A stretch of 64,000 bases of DNA from Chlamydiales bacterium (GCA_024233495.1 JACKPM010000001.1:186001-250000); one strand, 5' to 3'. Counted from the first letter of the stretch, positions 33,310-42,767 are shown. Notes: generated by a model not told the origin, from the letters alone. Made by a program: numbers and translations.

Positions 33310-34278
33310 ATGCTGATTGGGATCTTGGGGATCAACCACAAGTCGGCGTCGCTCTCCTTGCGTGAAAAGCTCGCAAAAGCGTGCGTCAAGCGGTTCCACC
33401 CCTCTCACCTTCATTCTCTTGACTTTGTTCCTCTTTCCACATGCAACCGCACGGAAATCTATTTTAGCGCCTTTGACCTTGCGCAGATGCAAACATACTT
33501 ACTCAATATTTTGCGCGAAGAGATTGAAGAGGAGTTTGAACACTGTGTCTATTCCTATTTTGGGATGGATGCTTTTTTGCATCTTGCTCGTGTGACGAGT
33601 GGGATGGATAGCGCAATTGTGGGAGAGACTGAGATTCAGGGGCAGGTAAAGCAGGCGTATGAGCTTGCCTGTTCCAAGTATCTCCCTCACACTCTCCACT
33701 TCATTTTCCAAAAGAGTCTCAAAATTGGGAAAGAGGTGCGGTCGAAATCACTGCTTGACCGTGGCTTGCCCACTCTTGAGGACACTATTTTCACGAAGGT
33801 TGGTGCGAAAAAAAAAGTGCTTTTTGTGGGCATCTCTAAAATTAATCAGAAGATATTCAACCGCTTCGTACAGAAGGGGGTTACTGATATCACCTTTTGT
33901 AACCGTACTGAGGGGAAGAGTTTGGGTACAAAAAGTCTGCCCTTTCGTTCGCTCCATTTGTGGCAAACCTATGACGTCGCAATTTTTGGAACGCGCTCTC
34001 CTGATTTTTTGATCACGCCGCAAACGATTTTAGGAACGCGACCACGCCTTGTGATTGATCTTTGTGTGCCGCGCAATGTCGACCCCCGCCTCTCAAGACA
34101 ACCTCAAGTGACGCTTTACAACATAGACCAACTCAATCGGGAAATCGACCGGAAGCGGAAGCTCAAAGCAGCAGCACTTGAAAAGATTGAACACGAGATC
34201 ATTGAGAGAGGAGTGGAGCGGCAGTTTGCTCTTTTTGCTGCGCGCTCTTCAGCGACCCACAACCTCTCCACAGCTTGA
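33310..34278 (+). CDS. hemA: Glutamyl-tRNA reductase
   Basis: Reduces glutamyl-tRNA to glutamate semialdehyde, the first committed heme-synthesis step. 322 residues, shorter than E. coli HemA (about 418) because the C-terminal dimerisation domain is small. GILGINHKSASLSLREKLA opens; the catalytic Cys is C45 in PLSTCNRTEIYF; TSGMDSAIVGETEIQGQVKQA binds substrate. The NADPH domain is diverged. The 3' end overlaps the convergent DUF192 gene by 30 bp. Next to parE/parC as in C. trachomatis. Confidence 0.92.
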   Translation: MLIGILGINHKSASLSLREKLAKACVKRFHPSHLHSLDFVPLSTCNRTEIYFSAFDLAQMQTYLLNILREEIEEEFEHCVYSYFGMDAFLHLARVTSGMDSAIVGETEIQGQVKQAYELACSKYLPHTLHFIFQKSLKIGKEVRSKSLLDRGLPTLEDTIFTKVGAKKKVLFVGISKINQKIFNRFVQKGVTDITFCNRTEGKSLGTKSLPFRSLHLWQTYDVAIFGTRSPDFLITPQTILGTRPRLVIDLCVPRNVDPRLSRQPQVTLYNIDQLNREIDRKRKLKAAALEKIEHEIIERGVERQFALFAARSSATHNLSTA

Positions 34279-34620
34279 ACCTGTTTTCCATTGAAGTTGA
34301 TCCCCTACCTTTACTTCATGTTTTTTGAACCACCCTGCATTCATCTCAACAGCATACTGAGCACGCTTTTTCGAAGTGATGGCAGTGAGTGGTTCAGCTG
34401 GCAAAAGATAGATCTCTTGAATTACTTTCTCGCTGTCAAGAAAGGCGAGGTCAAGATCGATAAGGCAGTTTTTAGACCAAAAGGTGAGTTTTTGCGGCTC
34501 TTCGTAGTTGAACGTCATGCCGCTATTTTCAGCAAGCGCCTCTCGATACATTAATCCTTGCTCTCTTTGCTCAGGAGTGACCGCATGTTCAAGAAAAAGA
34601 CATAAACTAAGGAGCATCAT
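34249..34620 (-). CDS. DUF192-family protein
   Basis: 123 residues. The pattern REQGLMYREALAENSGMTF, FWSKNCLIDLDLAFLD and AVEMNAGWFKKHEVKVGD is the DUF192 signature. Most members are exported; here the N terminus MMLLSLCLFLEHAV is short and hydrophobic and could be a minimal signal. Function of the family is unknown. It overlaps the end of hemA by 30 bp tail to tail. Confidence 0.8.
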   Translation of the reverse strand: MMLLSLCLFLEHAVTPEQREQGLMYREALAENSGMTFNYEEPQKLTFWSKNCLIDLDLAFLDSEKVIQEIYLLPAEPLTAITSKKRAQYAVEMNAGWFKKHEVKVGDQLQWKTGSSCGEVVGR

Positions 34621-34674
34621 TTGCTCCTTCGTATAACAGAATGGTCACTGCAACATCCACGATTAAGATGACTA

Positions 34675-34836
34675 TATAGTCAAATCGGTTGAAAATTTTA
34701 CAAATTCATACCATTTGGCTTCACCAAAGATTGCGCTCGTTCTCATAGACCATCAATGGTCTAAGTCGAACTCCGCGCTTACTTTGGCTTTGCCATCTGC
34801 CAGGAATTTGTAAAATTTTCAACCGATTTGACTATA
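34675..34836 (+). repeat. Family A palindromic element, copy 4
   Basis: Complete 162-bp copy with perfect A termini. It separates the DUF192 gene from a truncated gene end immediately to the right. Confidence 0.92.
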
Positions 34837-34997
34837 GTAGCCGCACCGCTGAAAAGGGGTGATGTTGTCAAGAGCACTCAGCAGGTGCAGAAAAGGAGCT
34901 TTTGGGGACTTTGTTCCAAGTTGGTCGATCACAAGTGTAGACAGTACAAGTGGTACGGCAAGCGAGAGATCAATCAAAAGGCTTTCAAAAATTGAGG
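34837..34997 (+). pseudogene. Gene 3' fragment after a family A element
   Basis: A start-less frame of about 50 codons running from the repeat edge to TGA: KSTQQVQKRSFWGLCSKLVD followed by KWYGKREINQKAFKN. Basic and Cys-containing, unrecognised. The nucleotides for WYGKREINQK match 5107-5135, next to the duplicated Hsp70 start, in the same frame, so the two sites share an ancestral sequence. The 5' part was probably lost when the repeat inserted. Confidence 0.5.
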
Positions 34998-35010
34998 GAT
35001 TAAATATGCA

Positions 35011-36333
35011 TCAGAAGTCTGCGTGACCTGGGTAGCGAGGAAAGGGGATCACATCGCGAATGTTCTCCATCCCTGTCGCACATAGCACAAGGCGCTCAAA
35101 ACCCGCTCCAAAGCCTGCGTGAGGAATCGAACCATACTTCCGTAGCTCGAGGTACCACCAATATGTCTCTTTGTCGAGCCCCTTCTTATCCATTGTGCTC
35201 TCAAGTACATCTAACCGCTCTTCCCTTTGAGATCCACCAATGATCTCTCCAATCCCTGGGACAAGCACATCGAGCGCTGTCACTGTCTTTTCATCGTCAT
35301 TGAGACGCATATAAAATGGCTTAATCTTCGCTGGATAGTTGTAGAGCATGAGGGGCCCTTTGATGTGCTCCTCACATAAGAAGCGCTCGTGCTCCGCTTG
35401 TAAGTTGCATCCCCAATGGCAGGGGAATTCAAACTTCTTGCCACTCTTCTCTAAGATTGCCACAGCGTCTGTGTAGGTCATTCGCTCAAACGGCTTTTCC
35501 ACAATTTGCTGCAGCTGGGCTTTCACCCCCTTTGAAACAAAGTTGTCAAAAAGATCCATATCTTCAGGGCAATTCTCTAATACTTCTTTGAAGACGTATT
35601 TTAAGTAGCTCTCCGCCAGATCCATATCATCGTTGAGATCAGCAAATGCCATCTCAGGCTCAACCATCCAAAACTCAGCCAGATGGCGTGAAGTATTTGA
35701 GTTTTCAGCACGAAACGTGGGGCCAAAAGTGTAGACATCAGAGAGTGCACACGCATAGATCTCCGCATTAAGTTGGCCCGAAACGGTGAGGTAGGCAGGC
35801 TTCCCAAAAAAGTGCCCTTTACCAGAAGAAACAGAGAACATCTCTCCAGCTCCCTCACAGTCAGAGAGGGTAATGAGTGGGGTGTGTAAGTAGAGGAAGC
35901 CCTTCTCTTGAAAAAACTTATGCGTTGCAAAAGCAAGGCAGTTGCGTACACGGGTAACAGCTCCAATCGTGTTAGTACGAGGACGCAAATGCGCAATTGT
36001 ACGCAAAAACTCGAAGGAGTGCCGCTTCTTCTGTAGAGGATAGTCCTCGGCATCGCACTTGCCAATTAGCTGGATTGAGTCAGCTTGCACTTCAACCGCC
36101 TGTTTCCCTCCTGGGCTTTCTACAACCTTTCCCTTTATCACAACAGCAGAGCCTGTTGTCACATCTTTCGGTGTCTCATTTGCTATCACTTGTAAATTTG
36201 AAAGTGTAGAGCCGTCATTCACTTCGATAAAGGTGAATGTCTTTTGAGCGCGTGTTGTGCGTACCCATCCTTTGATGAGCACATCTTTTCCCAAAAATTC
36301 TTTAACCGACTTGATTTTAGTGCGCAAACTCAC
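35011..36333 (-). CDS. asnS: Asparaginyl-tRNA synthetase
   Basis: Class II synthetase charging tRNA-Asn. 440 residues. N-terminal OB fold (VLIKGWVRTTRAQKTFTFIE), motif 2 FRAENSNTSRHLAEFWMVEPE and motif 3 HAGFGAGFERLVLCATG. The ending ENIRDVIPFPRYPGHADF is diagnostic of AsnRS rather than AspRS. C. trachomatis makes Asn-tRNA indirectly with GatCAB, so a dedicated AsnRS supports a non-Chlamydiaceae lineage. It overlaps nfo by 17 bp. Confidence 0.95.
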   Translation of the reverse strand: MSLRTKIKSVKEFLGKDVLIKGWVRTTRAQKTFTFIEVNDGSTLSNLQVIANETPKDVTTGSAVVIKGKVVESPGGKQAVEVQADSIQLIGKCDAEDYPLQKKRHSFEFLRTIAHLRPRTNTIGAVTRVRNCLAFATHKFFQEKGFLYLHTPLITLSDCEGAGEMFSVSSGKGHFFGKPAYLTVSGQLNAEIYACALSDVYTFGPTFRAENSNTSRHLAEFWMVEPEMAFADLNDDMDLAESYLKYVFKEVLENCPEDMDLFDNFVSKGVKAQLQQIVEKPFERMTYTDAVAILEKSGKKFEFPCHWGCNLQAEHERFLCEEHIKGPLMLYNYPAKIKPFYMRLNDDEKTVTALDVLVPGIGEIIGGSQREERLDVLESTMDKKGLDKETYWWYLELRKYGSIPHAGFGAGFERLVLCATGMENIRDVIPFPRYPGHADF

Positions 36334-37192
36334 GAAGTAAACCTATCTCTTTGTCCCAAAGGGGTGGCCCTCCAGGTGTTTCTAAATATTTGGGAATTTC
36401 TCGCGTTCTAGGATGTTGCATGAGGAACTTGAAGCACTCCATCCCAATCTTTCCTTCTCCCAGCGCCTCGTGTCGATCTTTCTTCTCCCCAAGGTCAAAA
36501 ATCGAGTCATTAAGATGGAAGGCGTAGAGGTTCTTGAGCCCAACAATCTCGTCAAACTCTTTCAGCGTCTTCAGCCAAGCTGTCTCTGTGCGAATGTCGT
36601 AGCCGGCTGCAAAGATGTGGCATGTGTCGATGCAGACGCCTACGGGGAGACGTTCTTGTGTCCGCTCCAAAATGTAGGCGAGCTCTTCAAAGCGCCACCC
36701 TACTACCGAGCCTTGACCTGCCGTTGTCTCTAAAAGGAGTACAAAATCATCGGAATCAATCAAATCTTCTGCCTGCAGCATGCCTTCAACAATGCGGTCC
36801 AAACATTTTTCGACAGGGTCGGTAAGCGCAGCACCAGGGTGGAAGTTAAGGTAGGTGATGCCGAGAGTGAGGCATCGTTCGATCTCTTCACGAAACGCTT
36901 TGCGGCTTTTCGTGCACACATCCTCTTTGGGAGAACCGAGGTTGATCAGGTAGCTCGCATGACTCATGATCTGCTCTAAGCGCGTCTCTTTCAAGGCGTG
37001 TTCAAACTTTTCAATTGCCTCATCAGTGAGCTCTTTTCCCTTCCACTGCTTTTGATTGGCAGTGAAAAGTTGTACAGTTGTCGCGCCGATCGATTGCCCC
37101 TCATACAGAGCATTGAATGCGCCCCCTTGAGCGCTTGTGTGCGCCCCAATAAGCAGATCTTTTGCAGCCACTTTCTTCATTTTAATCGCCAA
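36317..37192 (-). CDS. nfo: Endonuclease IV
   Basis: AP endonuclease for base-excision repair. 291 residues, normal length. Zinc-site motifs: IGAHTSAQGG at the start, MSHASYLINLGSP, LNFHPGA, LLLETTAGQG, VCIDTCHIFAAGYDIRT and LNDSIFDLGEKKDRHEALG. An internal ATG four codons in is an equally good start. Divergent from murJ, 31 bp apart, as in C. trachomatis (CT624/625 as I remember). Confidence 0.96.
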   Translation of the reverse strand: MAIKMKKVAAKDLLIGAHTSAQGGAFNALYEGQSIGATTVQLFTANQKQWKGKELTDEAIEKFEHALKETRLEQIMSHASYLINLGSPKEDVCTKSRKAFREEIERCLTLGITYLNFHPGAALTDPVEKCLDRIVEGMLQAEDLIDSDDFVLLLETTAGQGSVVGWRFEELAYILERTQERLPVGVCIDTCHIFAAGYDIRTETAWLKTLKEFDEIVGLKNLYAFHLNDSIFDLGEKKDRHEALGEGKIGMECFKFLMQHPRTREIPKYLETPGGPPLWDKEIGLLREFAH

Positions 37193-37223
37193 ATTTTAGC
37201 AAATGGGGCTATATTTCTGAAAT

Positions 37224-38771
37224 ATGAAAGACAGCAAACAGCTTATCGCCTCATCAGCAAAGCGCTTTTTTTCAGGCACGGCGCTCTCTCGTATCACAGG
37301 ATTAGGAAGGGAAGTGAGCATGGCGGCACTCTTTGGCACCTTGCCTGCGGTTGCCGCCTTTTGGATGGCGTTCCGCTTTTCTCACCTACTGCGCCGCCTC
37401 TTTGGTGAAGGAGCGCTTCATACCGCTTTCATCCCTCACTATGAGCACTTGCGCGCTGAAGATCCGAAGAAGAGTGCCCGTTTTTTCTATGACCTGACAA
37501 TGAGTCTTTCTCTTGTGCTTATTGCGCTTGTTGCCATCACAGAGGGAATTTTAGGTGCCTTTTTGATTTTTGGCTCCCCCTCGAGCGGGAATGCAGAGAT
37601 ATTGCGACTCACGATGACTCTCCTCCCTGCTGTACTCTTTATTTGCCTCTTTGCTCTCAATAGCTCACTTCTTAACTGTGAGCGCTCTTACTTTTTGCCT
37701 AGCTTTGCTCCAGCGATTCTCAATTTAATTTGGATTGGTGCTCTCTTCCTTGTCTATAAACAAGAGCCCATGATTGCAATGCAGCGCCTCTCAATGATTA
37801 TTGTTGCTGCCTTCGCTTTGCAGTGGTTTTTCACCGTTCCTCGAGTCTACAGTATCTTGGTGCGTGACGGCGCTGAGAGGGCAGAACCGTTTCACATCCG
37901 CTCCCTGGCAAAGATCTTAGCTCCCTTCCTTCTCGGGATGCTGGGTGTTGCAGCAATGCAGATCAACAGCGCCTTCGATGCCATTTTTGCCCGGGTGGCT
38001 AGCTCAGAAGGCCCCGCCTTCCTCTGGTATGCGCTCCGCCTGCAGCAACTTCCGCTTGCGCTTTTCGGAGTTGCGATTGCTTCGGCTCTCTTCCCTCCGA
38101 TTTCTCGCGCAATCGAGAGCCGCCAATATGAGAAGTATCACGAGTTTCTTAACTTTGCGGTGCAGCGTGCGCTCACTTGGATGCTTCCTATCACCTTCGC
38201 TATCCTAGCGCTTGGCTACGCCTCCGTAAACCTTGTTTATGGCCATGGCCACTTCTCTCGAGAGGCTACTTTCACAACCACATGGTGCTTGGTTGCCTAT
38301 GGAGCTTCACTTGTTCCCATGACGATGACTATGCTCTTTGCAGCGGCCTTCTACGCAATCAAAAACTATAAAACGCCTGCCATTTTCTCCTGCCTCAGCG
38401 TCGTGCTCAACATTGGGCTCAATACTCTTTTTGTTTACGTCTTTCACTGGGGGGCATTCAGCGTCGCTATTGCCACAACAATTAGCTCAACTGTGAATGC
38501 GCTTCTACTTGTTTGGATTCTCACAACAATTCAAGAGATTAAATGGAAAGGAGTGAGAGACCTCTCAGCCAAACTCATCGTCTGCTCACTTGTGAGCGCT
38601 TTTGCGACTATCTGTGTATCGAAATATCTGCCCACAAACTCGCGAGAGATCTGGACACAATTAGAAGTGTTCGGTGTCGAGGCAGCGCTCTTCACCGTCA
38701 CTTTCTTGATCGGCTCAAAAGTATTAGGAGTTCCTCTGCTATTCAGAGGAAAGAAGTCCTACGTACGGTGA
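37224..38771 (+). CDS. murJ: Lipid II flippase MurJ (MviN)
   Basis: Moves lipid II across the inner membrane for peptidoglycan synthesis. 515 residues with about 14 hydrophobic segments. The N terminus SGTALSRITGLGREVSMAAL and FWMAFRFSHLLRRLFGEGAL-HTAFIPHY are MurJ hallmarks. Chlamydiae use peptidoglycan in division, which explains its conservation. The 3' end overlaps rpsD by 13 bp tail to tail. Confidence 0.95.
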   Translation: MKDSKQLIASSAKRFFSGTALSRITGLGREVSMAALFGTLPAVAAFWMAFRFSHLLRRLFGEGALHTAFIPHYEHLRAEDPKKSARFFYDLTMSLSLVLIALVAITEGILGAFLIFGSPSSGNAEILRLTMTLLPAVLFICLFALNSSLLNCERSYFLPSFAPAILNLIWIGALFLVYKQEPMIAMQRLSMIIVAAFALQWFFTVPRVYSILVRDGAERAEPFHIRSLAKILAPFLLGMLGVAAMQINSAFDAIFARVASSEGPAFLWYALRLQQLPLALFGVAIASALFPPISRAIESRQYEKYHEFLNFAVQRALTWMLPITFAILALGYASVNLVYGHGHFSREATFTTTWCLVAYGASLVPMTMTMLFAAAFYAIKNYKTPAIFSCLSVVLNIGLNTLFVYVFHWGAFSVAIATTISSTVNALLLVWILTTIQEIKWKGVRDLSAKLIVCSLVSAFATICVSKYLPTNSREIWTQLEVFGVEAALFTVTFLIGSKVLGVPLLFRGKKSYVR

Positions 38772-39385
38772 GATAGGAATTCGCAAACGACAGGGATGTT
38801 AACCGGAATCGGCATTTGTCCCTCTACCTGCTCAAGCTCAGGATTGACGAGAAGTTTTCCCTCGAACTTATCTTTGTTGAGCTCTAGGTACTCAGGTAGT
38901 GTTTGCGTTGAAACCTCAAGCGCCTCGAGAACACACTTCATCTTGCGCGACTTCTCGCGGATTGAGACAGTTTGTCCTGGGCGTACGCGGAAAGAGCGGC
39001 GGTCCACTTTCTTCCCATCGACCAAAATGTGGCCGTGAGAGATCAGCTGGTGTGCGCCGAAAATTGTACGTGCAAAGTGAAGACGGTAGACGACCGTGTC
39101 TAAACGGCACTCCAACTTCTCCATGAACTTTTGAGCTGTGTTGCCGCTCTCTTGCACAGATTTCTTGAAAGCGCGCACAAGCTGCTTTTCAGAAAGCATC
39201 CCAAAGCATGCTTTGAGTTTTTGTTTCTCTTCAAGCTGTAGGCCGTAGTCCGATTTTTTGCGACGACGCGCTCCGTGCTGCCCTGGAGGGTTGGGCTTGC
39301 GCAGTAGTGGGTTGCGTGCGCGACCAAAAATGTTTGCCCCAAAACGGCGGGCGACTCTGTTCTTCGGACCTCTATAACGTGCCAT
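38759..39385 (-). CDS. rpsD: 30S ribosomal protein S4
   Basis: Primary 16S rRNA-binding protein, 208 residues. MARYRGPKNRVARRFG at the start, PNPPGQHG, and the S4 domain CRLDTVVYRLHFARTIFGAH followed by HILVDGKKVDRRSFRVRPGQ. It lies alone on the minus strand between convergent murJ and divergent trhO, not in a ribosomal-protein operon, which is the chlamydial arrangement. Confidence 0.97.
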   Translation of the reverse strand: MARYRGPKNRVARRFGANIFGRARNPLLRKPNPPGQHGARRRKKSDYGLQLEEKQKLKACFGMLSEKQLVRAFKKSVQESGNTAQKFMEKLECRLDTVVYRLHFARTIFGAHQLISHGHILVDGKKVDRRSFRVRPGQTVSIREKSRKMKCVLEALEVSTQTLPEYLELNKDKFEGKLLVNPELEQVEGQMPIPVNIPVVCEFLSHRT

Positions 39386-39481
39386 GCTTTAACTCCTAAA
39401 ATTTCGAAGCCAACATAATACCGTCGAAATCCTTTTTCCACAATGGATTTATTTCCCCTCCTAGAGTATACTCACTCCCAT

Positions 39482-40423
39482 ATGGAATATTTTGCACTCG
39501 CTTACTACATTTTTGAACACATTGAAGAGCCCAAACGAGAGGTTAAAAATCACAAAAGATTTTTTAAAGACCTCGACGTTCAGGGGCGTATCTACATCTC
39601 GAAAGAGGGGATCAACGGGCAAATGAGTGGCTCGGCCGAGGCGTGTGACAAATACATGGAGTGGCTCAAAAGCGATCCCCGCTTCTCCCGAGTGCACTTT
39701 AAGCTCCACCCGCTTAAAGAAAATATATTCCCTCGCATGACCGTCAAGTACCGTGAGCACCTAGTCGCGCTAGGTGAAGAGGCTGACGTTAAAGATGGAG
39801 GGGAACACGTCTGCCCACAAGAGTGGAAAAAAATGCTTGAAAGTGGCGAATATCTCATCCTTGATGTGCGCAACAACTATGAGTCGAAAATCGGCCACTT
39901 TGAAGGGGCAACGCTTCCAGATCTAGAGACTTTCCGCGATTTCCCTGCCTACGCTGACAAGCTTGCGACGGAGAAAGAGCCAGAGAATACCAAAGTGATG
40001 ATGTACTGCACAGGGGGAATTCGGTGTGAGGTCTACTCAGCCCTTTTGAAAAAACGGGGCTTTAAAGATGTCTACCAACTTGACGGCGGCGTGATCAACT
40101 ACGGCCTCAAAGAGGGGAAAGAGCACTGGAAAGGGAGCCTCTTTGTCTTTGATGACCGTCTAGCAACCTCGATAGATGGAGAGAAAGCCGAACCCATCTC
40201 GAACTGCTCATTTTGCAACGAGCCCTCGGATACATACTATAACTGCGCGAACATGGACTGTAACGAGCTCTTTTTAGCGTGCCCGAAGTGTATTGAGAAG
40301 CAAGAGGGCGCATGTAGTGAAGCCTGCCAATATGCACCGCGCAAACGCCCCTTTGATCTCTCAAAAGGGAACCGCCCCTTTAGGAAGAAGCATCTTCTTG
40401 AGTGTGGTTGTCTTACAGATTAG
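39482..40423 (+). CDS. trhO: tRNA uridine hydroxylase TrhO (rhodanese-like)
   Basis: Prephenate-independent tRNA uridine-34 hydroxylase of the TrhO/YceA family, 313 residues from MEYFALAYYIFEH. N-terminal acylphosphatase-like domain (residues 20-100, YISKEGINGQMSGS), rhodanese domain with catalytic Cys in MMYCTGGIRCEVY near residue 182, and a C-terminal Cys-rich part (CSFCNEPSDTYYNC, CPKCIEKQEGACSEAC). The stop codon TAG at 40421 is exactly the first three bases of a family B repeat, so the current terminus was probably set by that insertion. Confidence 0.92.
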   Translation: MEYFALAYYIFEHIEEPKREVKNHKRFFKDLDVQGRIYISKEGINGQMSGSAEACDKYMEWLKSDPRFSRVHFKLHPLKENIFPRMTVKYREHLVALGEEADVKDGGEHVCPQEWKKMLESGEYLILDVRNNYESKIGHFEGATLPDLETFRDFPAYADKLATEKEPENTKVMMYCTGGIRCEVYSALLKKRGFKDVYQLDGGVINYGLKEGKEHWKGSLFVFDDRLATSIDGEKAEPISNCSFCNEPSDTYYNCANMDCNELFLACPKCIEKQEGACSEACQYAPRKRPFDLSKGNRPFRKKHLLECGCLTD

Positions 40424-40587
40424 ATGGTGTCGTCAAATTTTTTCCTTTGTGAGGCGAGAGATTTTCTAGGCAAAATGCGCAATCGAAAGCGAAGGGAGTA
40501 GCCAAAGCGCTACTTCCGAGGTTGCGAGGGCGCATTTTGGCAGAAAAGATCCGGCTGACAAAGGAGAAAATTTGACGACACTATCTA
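40421..40587 (-). repeat. Family B palindromic element, copy 5
   Basis: Full 167-bp copy in the same orientation as copy 2, with one substitution in the right terminus (CTATCTA for CCATCTA). Its left end supplies the trhO stop codon, and its right end lies 4 bp before the stop of the convergent Inc-like gene. Confidence 0.92.
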
Positions 40588-40591
40588 GGTG

Positions 40592-41824
40592 TCACTTCGA
40601 TGTCGTTGTGTCGATGTTGTTGTATCGCAGAATATCGCGGACTCCTGCAATTGCTATAGCATCGGCGGAAAGATCGATGCCTTTTTTTCCTAGTTCTCTT
40701 GCGAGCAAGTCGATTGCTTTTAGAAGAGCAAGGCGCCTTTCCACCTTGTTTTGAGTATCTGGATCGATTGTTGTGCGAAGAGGAGCGAGAACATCTGTTT
40801 CTAATGCAGTGGCGAATGCTGGATTTTTTCCAGCGCCTGCTCTGAAGAGTGTGACAGATTCTTTCGCAAGTCGGTCCATGATGTCATTGACCTGTGATCC
40901 AATAAAAGTGGACGAGATCGCATTGAATGCTGGGCCAAATCCCTCTTCTTCTGTTCCATCGTGATTTGTAAAATTCTTCGTAATCGCAGCTCCGATCGCA
41001 ACGGAAATGGCTACGTCAGGCACCCAGCCACTTGTAAGTTTGCTGATCTTTCCATTTTTATCCTTGCTAACTTTGGCCGAGTCTCCATCTTGTGGACGCA
41101 GGTCGCGGAAAGTGCCCACACTGTCCGAGAGAAGCGTTTCAATCACAAACATGAGTCTGTCGTAGTATCCCTCATCATTCTGAGTTAAATCGTCTTGCAG
41201 ATTAGTGGTACCACCATCTGTTACGTTACTGTAGAATGCGTTTTCTAAAGCCTGCATATCTCGCTCAAGTTTTGCGCGATCAGGAGCAGGGCCACCAAAC
41301 TGGGCAAAGTAAAGGGCAAAAAGGTATTTTACAAGCTTGAACTCTTCAATGCGGGGATGCAGCTCATTAGCTCTCCAAATTTCGACAGTTTCAGGAAGGC
41401 GAGAAGCTTGAGGAGGCTCTGGCGCTTCACGAATCTCAGGAGAATACTCCCTTCCTTGATTGGAGGAGGTTAGAGAAGGCGCTCTTTCTGCGTCAGATTC
41501 AGAACCATTCTCTTCACCAGTTGGGGAGGTTGGAGGATCTTCTGGTTTGGGGGGCTCTACTTTCTCTTGAAGGTCCGGAAATTTGACGGGAACGAGCTCC
41601 GGTTCGCCGCGCCTGTGGCGAATCATGATGATAAGTGCCCCAACAGAGATAAGAGCCGCTATGCCGCCAATACAGCCGCACGTCGCAAAAGCAGCAAAGT
41701 TGGGCTGCCCCTCCTGGAAGAGCACAATGAGGGCCACCGCCATCACAGTAGAGAGAAGCGCAGAGCCAATGCCCACATCCTTCGCTCTTGTGTACATATC
41801 TATTTGACACTTACTGACTGACAT
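40592..41824 (-). CDS. Inc-like membrane protein 1
   Basis: 410 residues. Two closely spaced membrane helices (about 17-37 and 44-66) separated by a short loop form the bilobed hydrophobic segment typical of chlamydial inclusion-membrane proteins. Then comes a Pro/Glu/Ser-rich linker (75-150) and a helical C-terminal domain. YTRAKDVGIGSALLSTVMAV matches YQPVRDVGVASATVSAVMAV of the next gene, so the two are paralogues. No Sec signal: Inc proteins use type III secretion. Insertion in the inclusion membrane is inference. Confidence 0.65.
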   Translation of the reverse strand: MSVSKCQIDMYTRAKDVGIGSALLSTVMAVALIVLFQEGQPNFAAFATCGCIGGIAALISVGALIIMIRHRRGEPELVPVKFPDLQEKVEPPKPEDPPTSPTGEENGSESDAERAPSLTSSNQGREYSPEIREAPEPPQASRLPETVEIWRANELHPRIEEFKLVKYLFALYFAQFGGPAPDRAKLERDMQALENAFYSNVTDGGTTNLQDDLTQNDEGYYDRLMFVIETLLSDSVGTFRDLRPQDGDSAKVSKDKNGKISKLTSGWVPDVAISVAIGAAITKNFTNHDGTEEEGFGPAFNAISSTFIGSQVNDIMDRLAKESVTLFRAGAGKNPAFATALETDVLAPLRTTIDPDTQNKVERRLALLKAIDLLARELGKKGIDLSADAIAIAGVRDILRYNNIDTTTSK

Positions 41825-41849
41825 ATGTGTTATTTTATCATATAAAATA

Positions 41850-42767
41850 TTAAGATTGCGTTAACAAAGTGAGGAGGTTAAGCCCCGTCTCGCCGCTTTG
41901 TGCAGCACTCTGGAAGATGGCTTCGAGATCCTGCCTCTCTCCACGGATGAAGAGCACACCTGGCTTAATCAGGGGAGGGACAAGGTTTGAAATAAGATTT
42001 GCTACTTTTGAGCCTTTGTAGATTGGGGAGGATTTGAAAAGTTTCTCTATCATTCCTCCAAAGATTTTTTTTGCAAAATTTTCTGTGGTGGGGCCTGGGT
42101 CGCTCTGAATCAGTTGGCTGAAAGCAGCTCTTTTGAAAAAATTCATTTTGTCTAGCTTGTTTTTGATTTGCTGTGGGGTTTGTTGTACAAGAATTAGAAG
42201 CTGCCCAATCATGATAGTTTCAATGCTAGCATAAACATCATTTAAGAGCTGTTGGTATTGGCGTTCATGGCTTCTTGCAGTTGGTCCAAAAAAGCGGAGG
42301 AATTCGGCTTTGATTGCGTCTACAGCTTCTGAGATGCGTGGGTCGTCTTGTGCAAATTTTGCAAATAATTTTTGGAGGTTGTCGCAAAGTGGACAGAGGC
42401 TCATTTCATACCATATATCCCAAGTTGCTTGGTGAGTGGGTTGAGCCTCTAAAGTAGGCAATGCTGCGGCAGTAGCTCCATTATTTTGTTCAACACTGTG
42501 CTCTGCTGTGGGGAGAGTTGCTGGTGAAGTCGCGTCGCCTTTGTTTGCCTGCTCTCGCCTTTTTTGGCGGGCTGCCACACCAAGAGCTGTGAGGGTGAGG
42601 AGCGCTGTTACTCCCATGAACGAGCCGGGAACTGCTGCAAGCTGAGCCTTCCCGTTACTGAGCAAAATTGCAAAAGCAACAGCCATCACTGCTGAGACTG
42701 TTGCCGAAGCAACTCCCACATCACGTACAGGCTGATATAGAGGGGTGTGGGATACTTTATTTGTCAT
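41850..42767 (-). CDS. Inc-like membrane protein 2
   Basis: 305 residues. Two hydrophobic helices at about 17-37 and 43-64, a polar linker with Thr/Ala/Glu, and a helical C-terminal domain (NLQKLFAKFAQDDPRISEAV onward) unrelated by eye to that of protein 1. The shared N-terminal module (RDVGxxSA-TxSxVMAVA) suggests a common secretion and membrane-anchoring unit with different effector domains. It starts 25 bp upstream of gene 1 in the same direction, so they form an operon. Confidence 0.65.
   Translation of the reverse strand: MTNKVSHTPLYQPVRDVGVASATVSAVMAVAFAILLSNGKAQLAAVPGSFMGVTALLTLTALGVAARQKRREQANKGDATSPATLPTAEHSVEQNNGATAAALPTLEAQPTHQATWDIWYEMSLCPLCDNLQKLFAKFAQDDPRISEAVDAIKAEFLRFFGPTARSHERQYQQLLNDVYASIETIMIGQLLILVQQTPQQIKNKLDKMNFFKRAAFSQLIQSDPGPTTENFAKKIFGGMIEKLFKSSPIYKGSKVANLISNLVPPLIKPGVLFIRGERQDLEAIFQSAAQSGETGLNLLTLLTQS

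Noticed and set aside
33290..33320. Sigma-54-like promoter (TGGCAC) before hemA
   Set aside because: The -24 part resembles the consensus but the -12 GC element is missing at the right distance.
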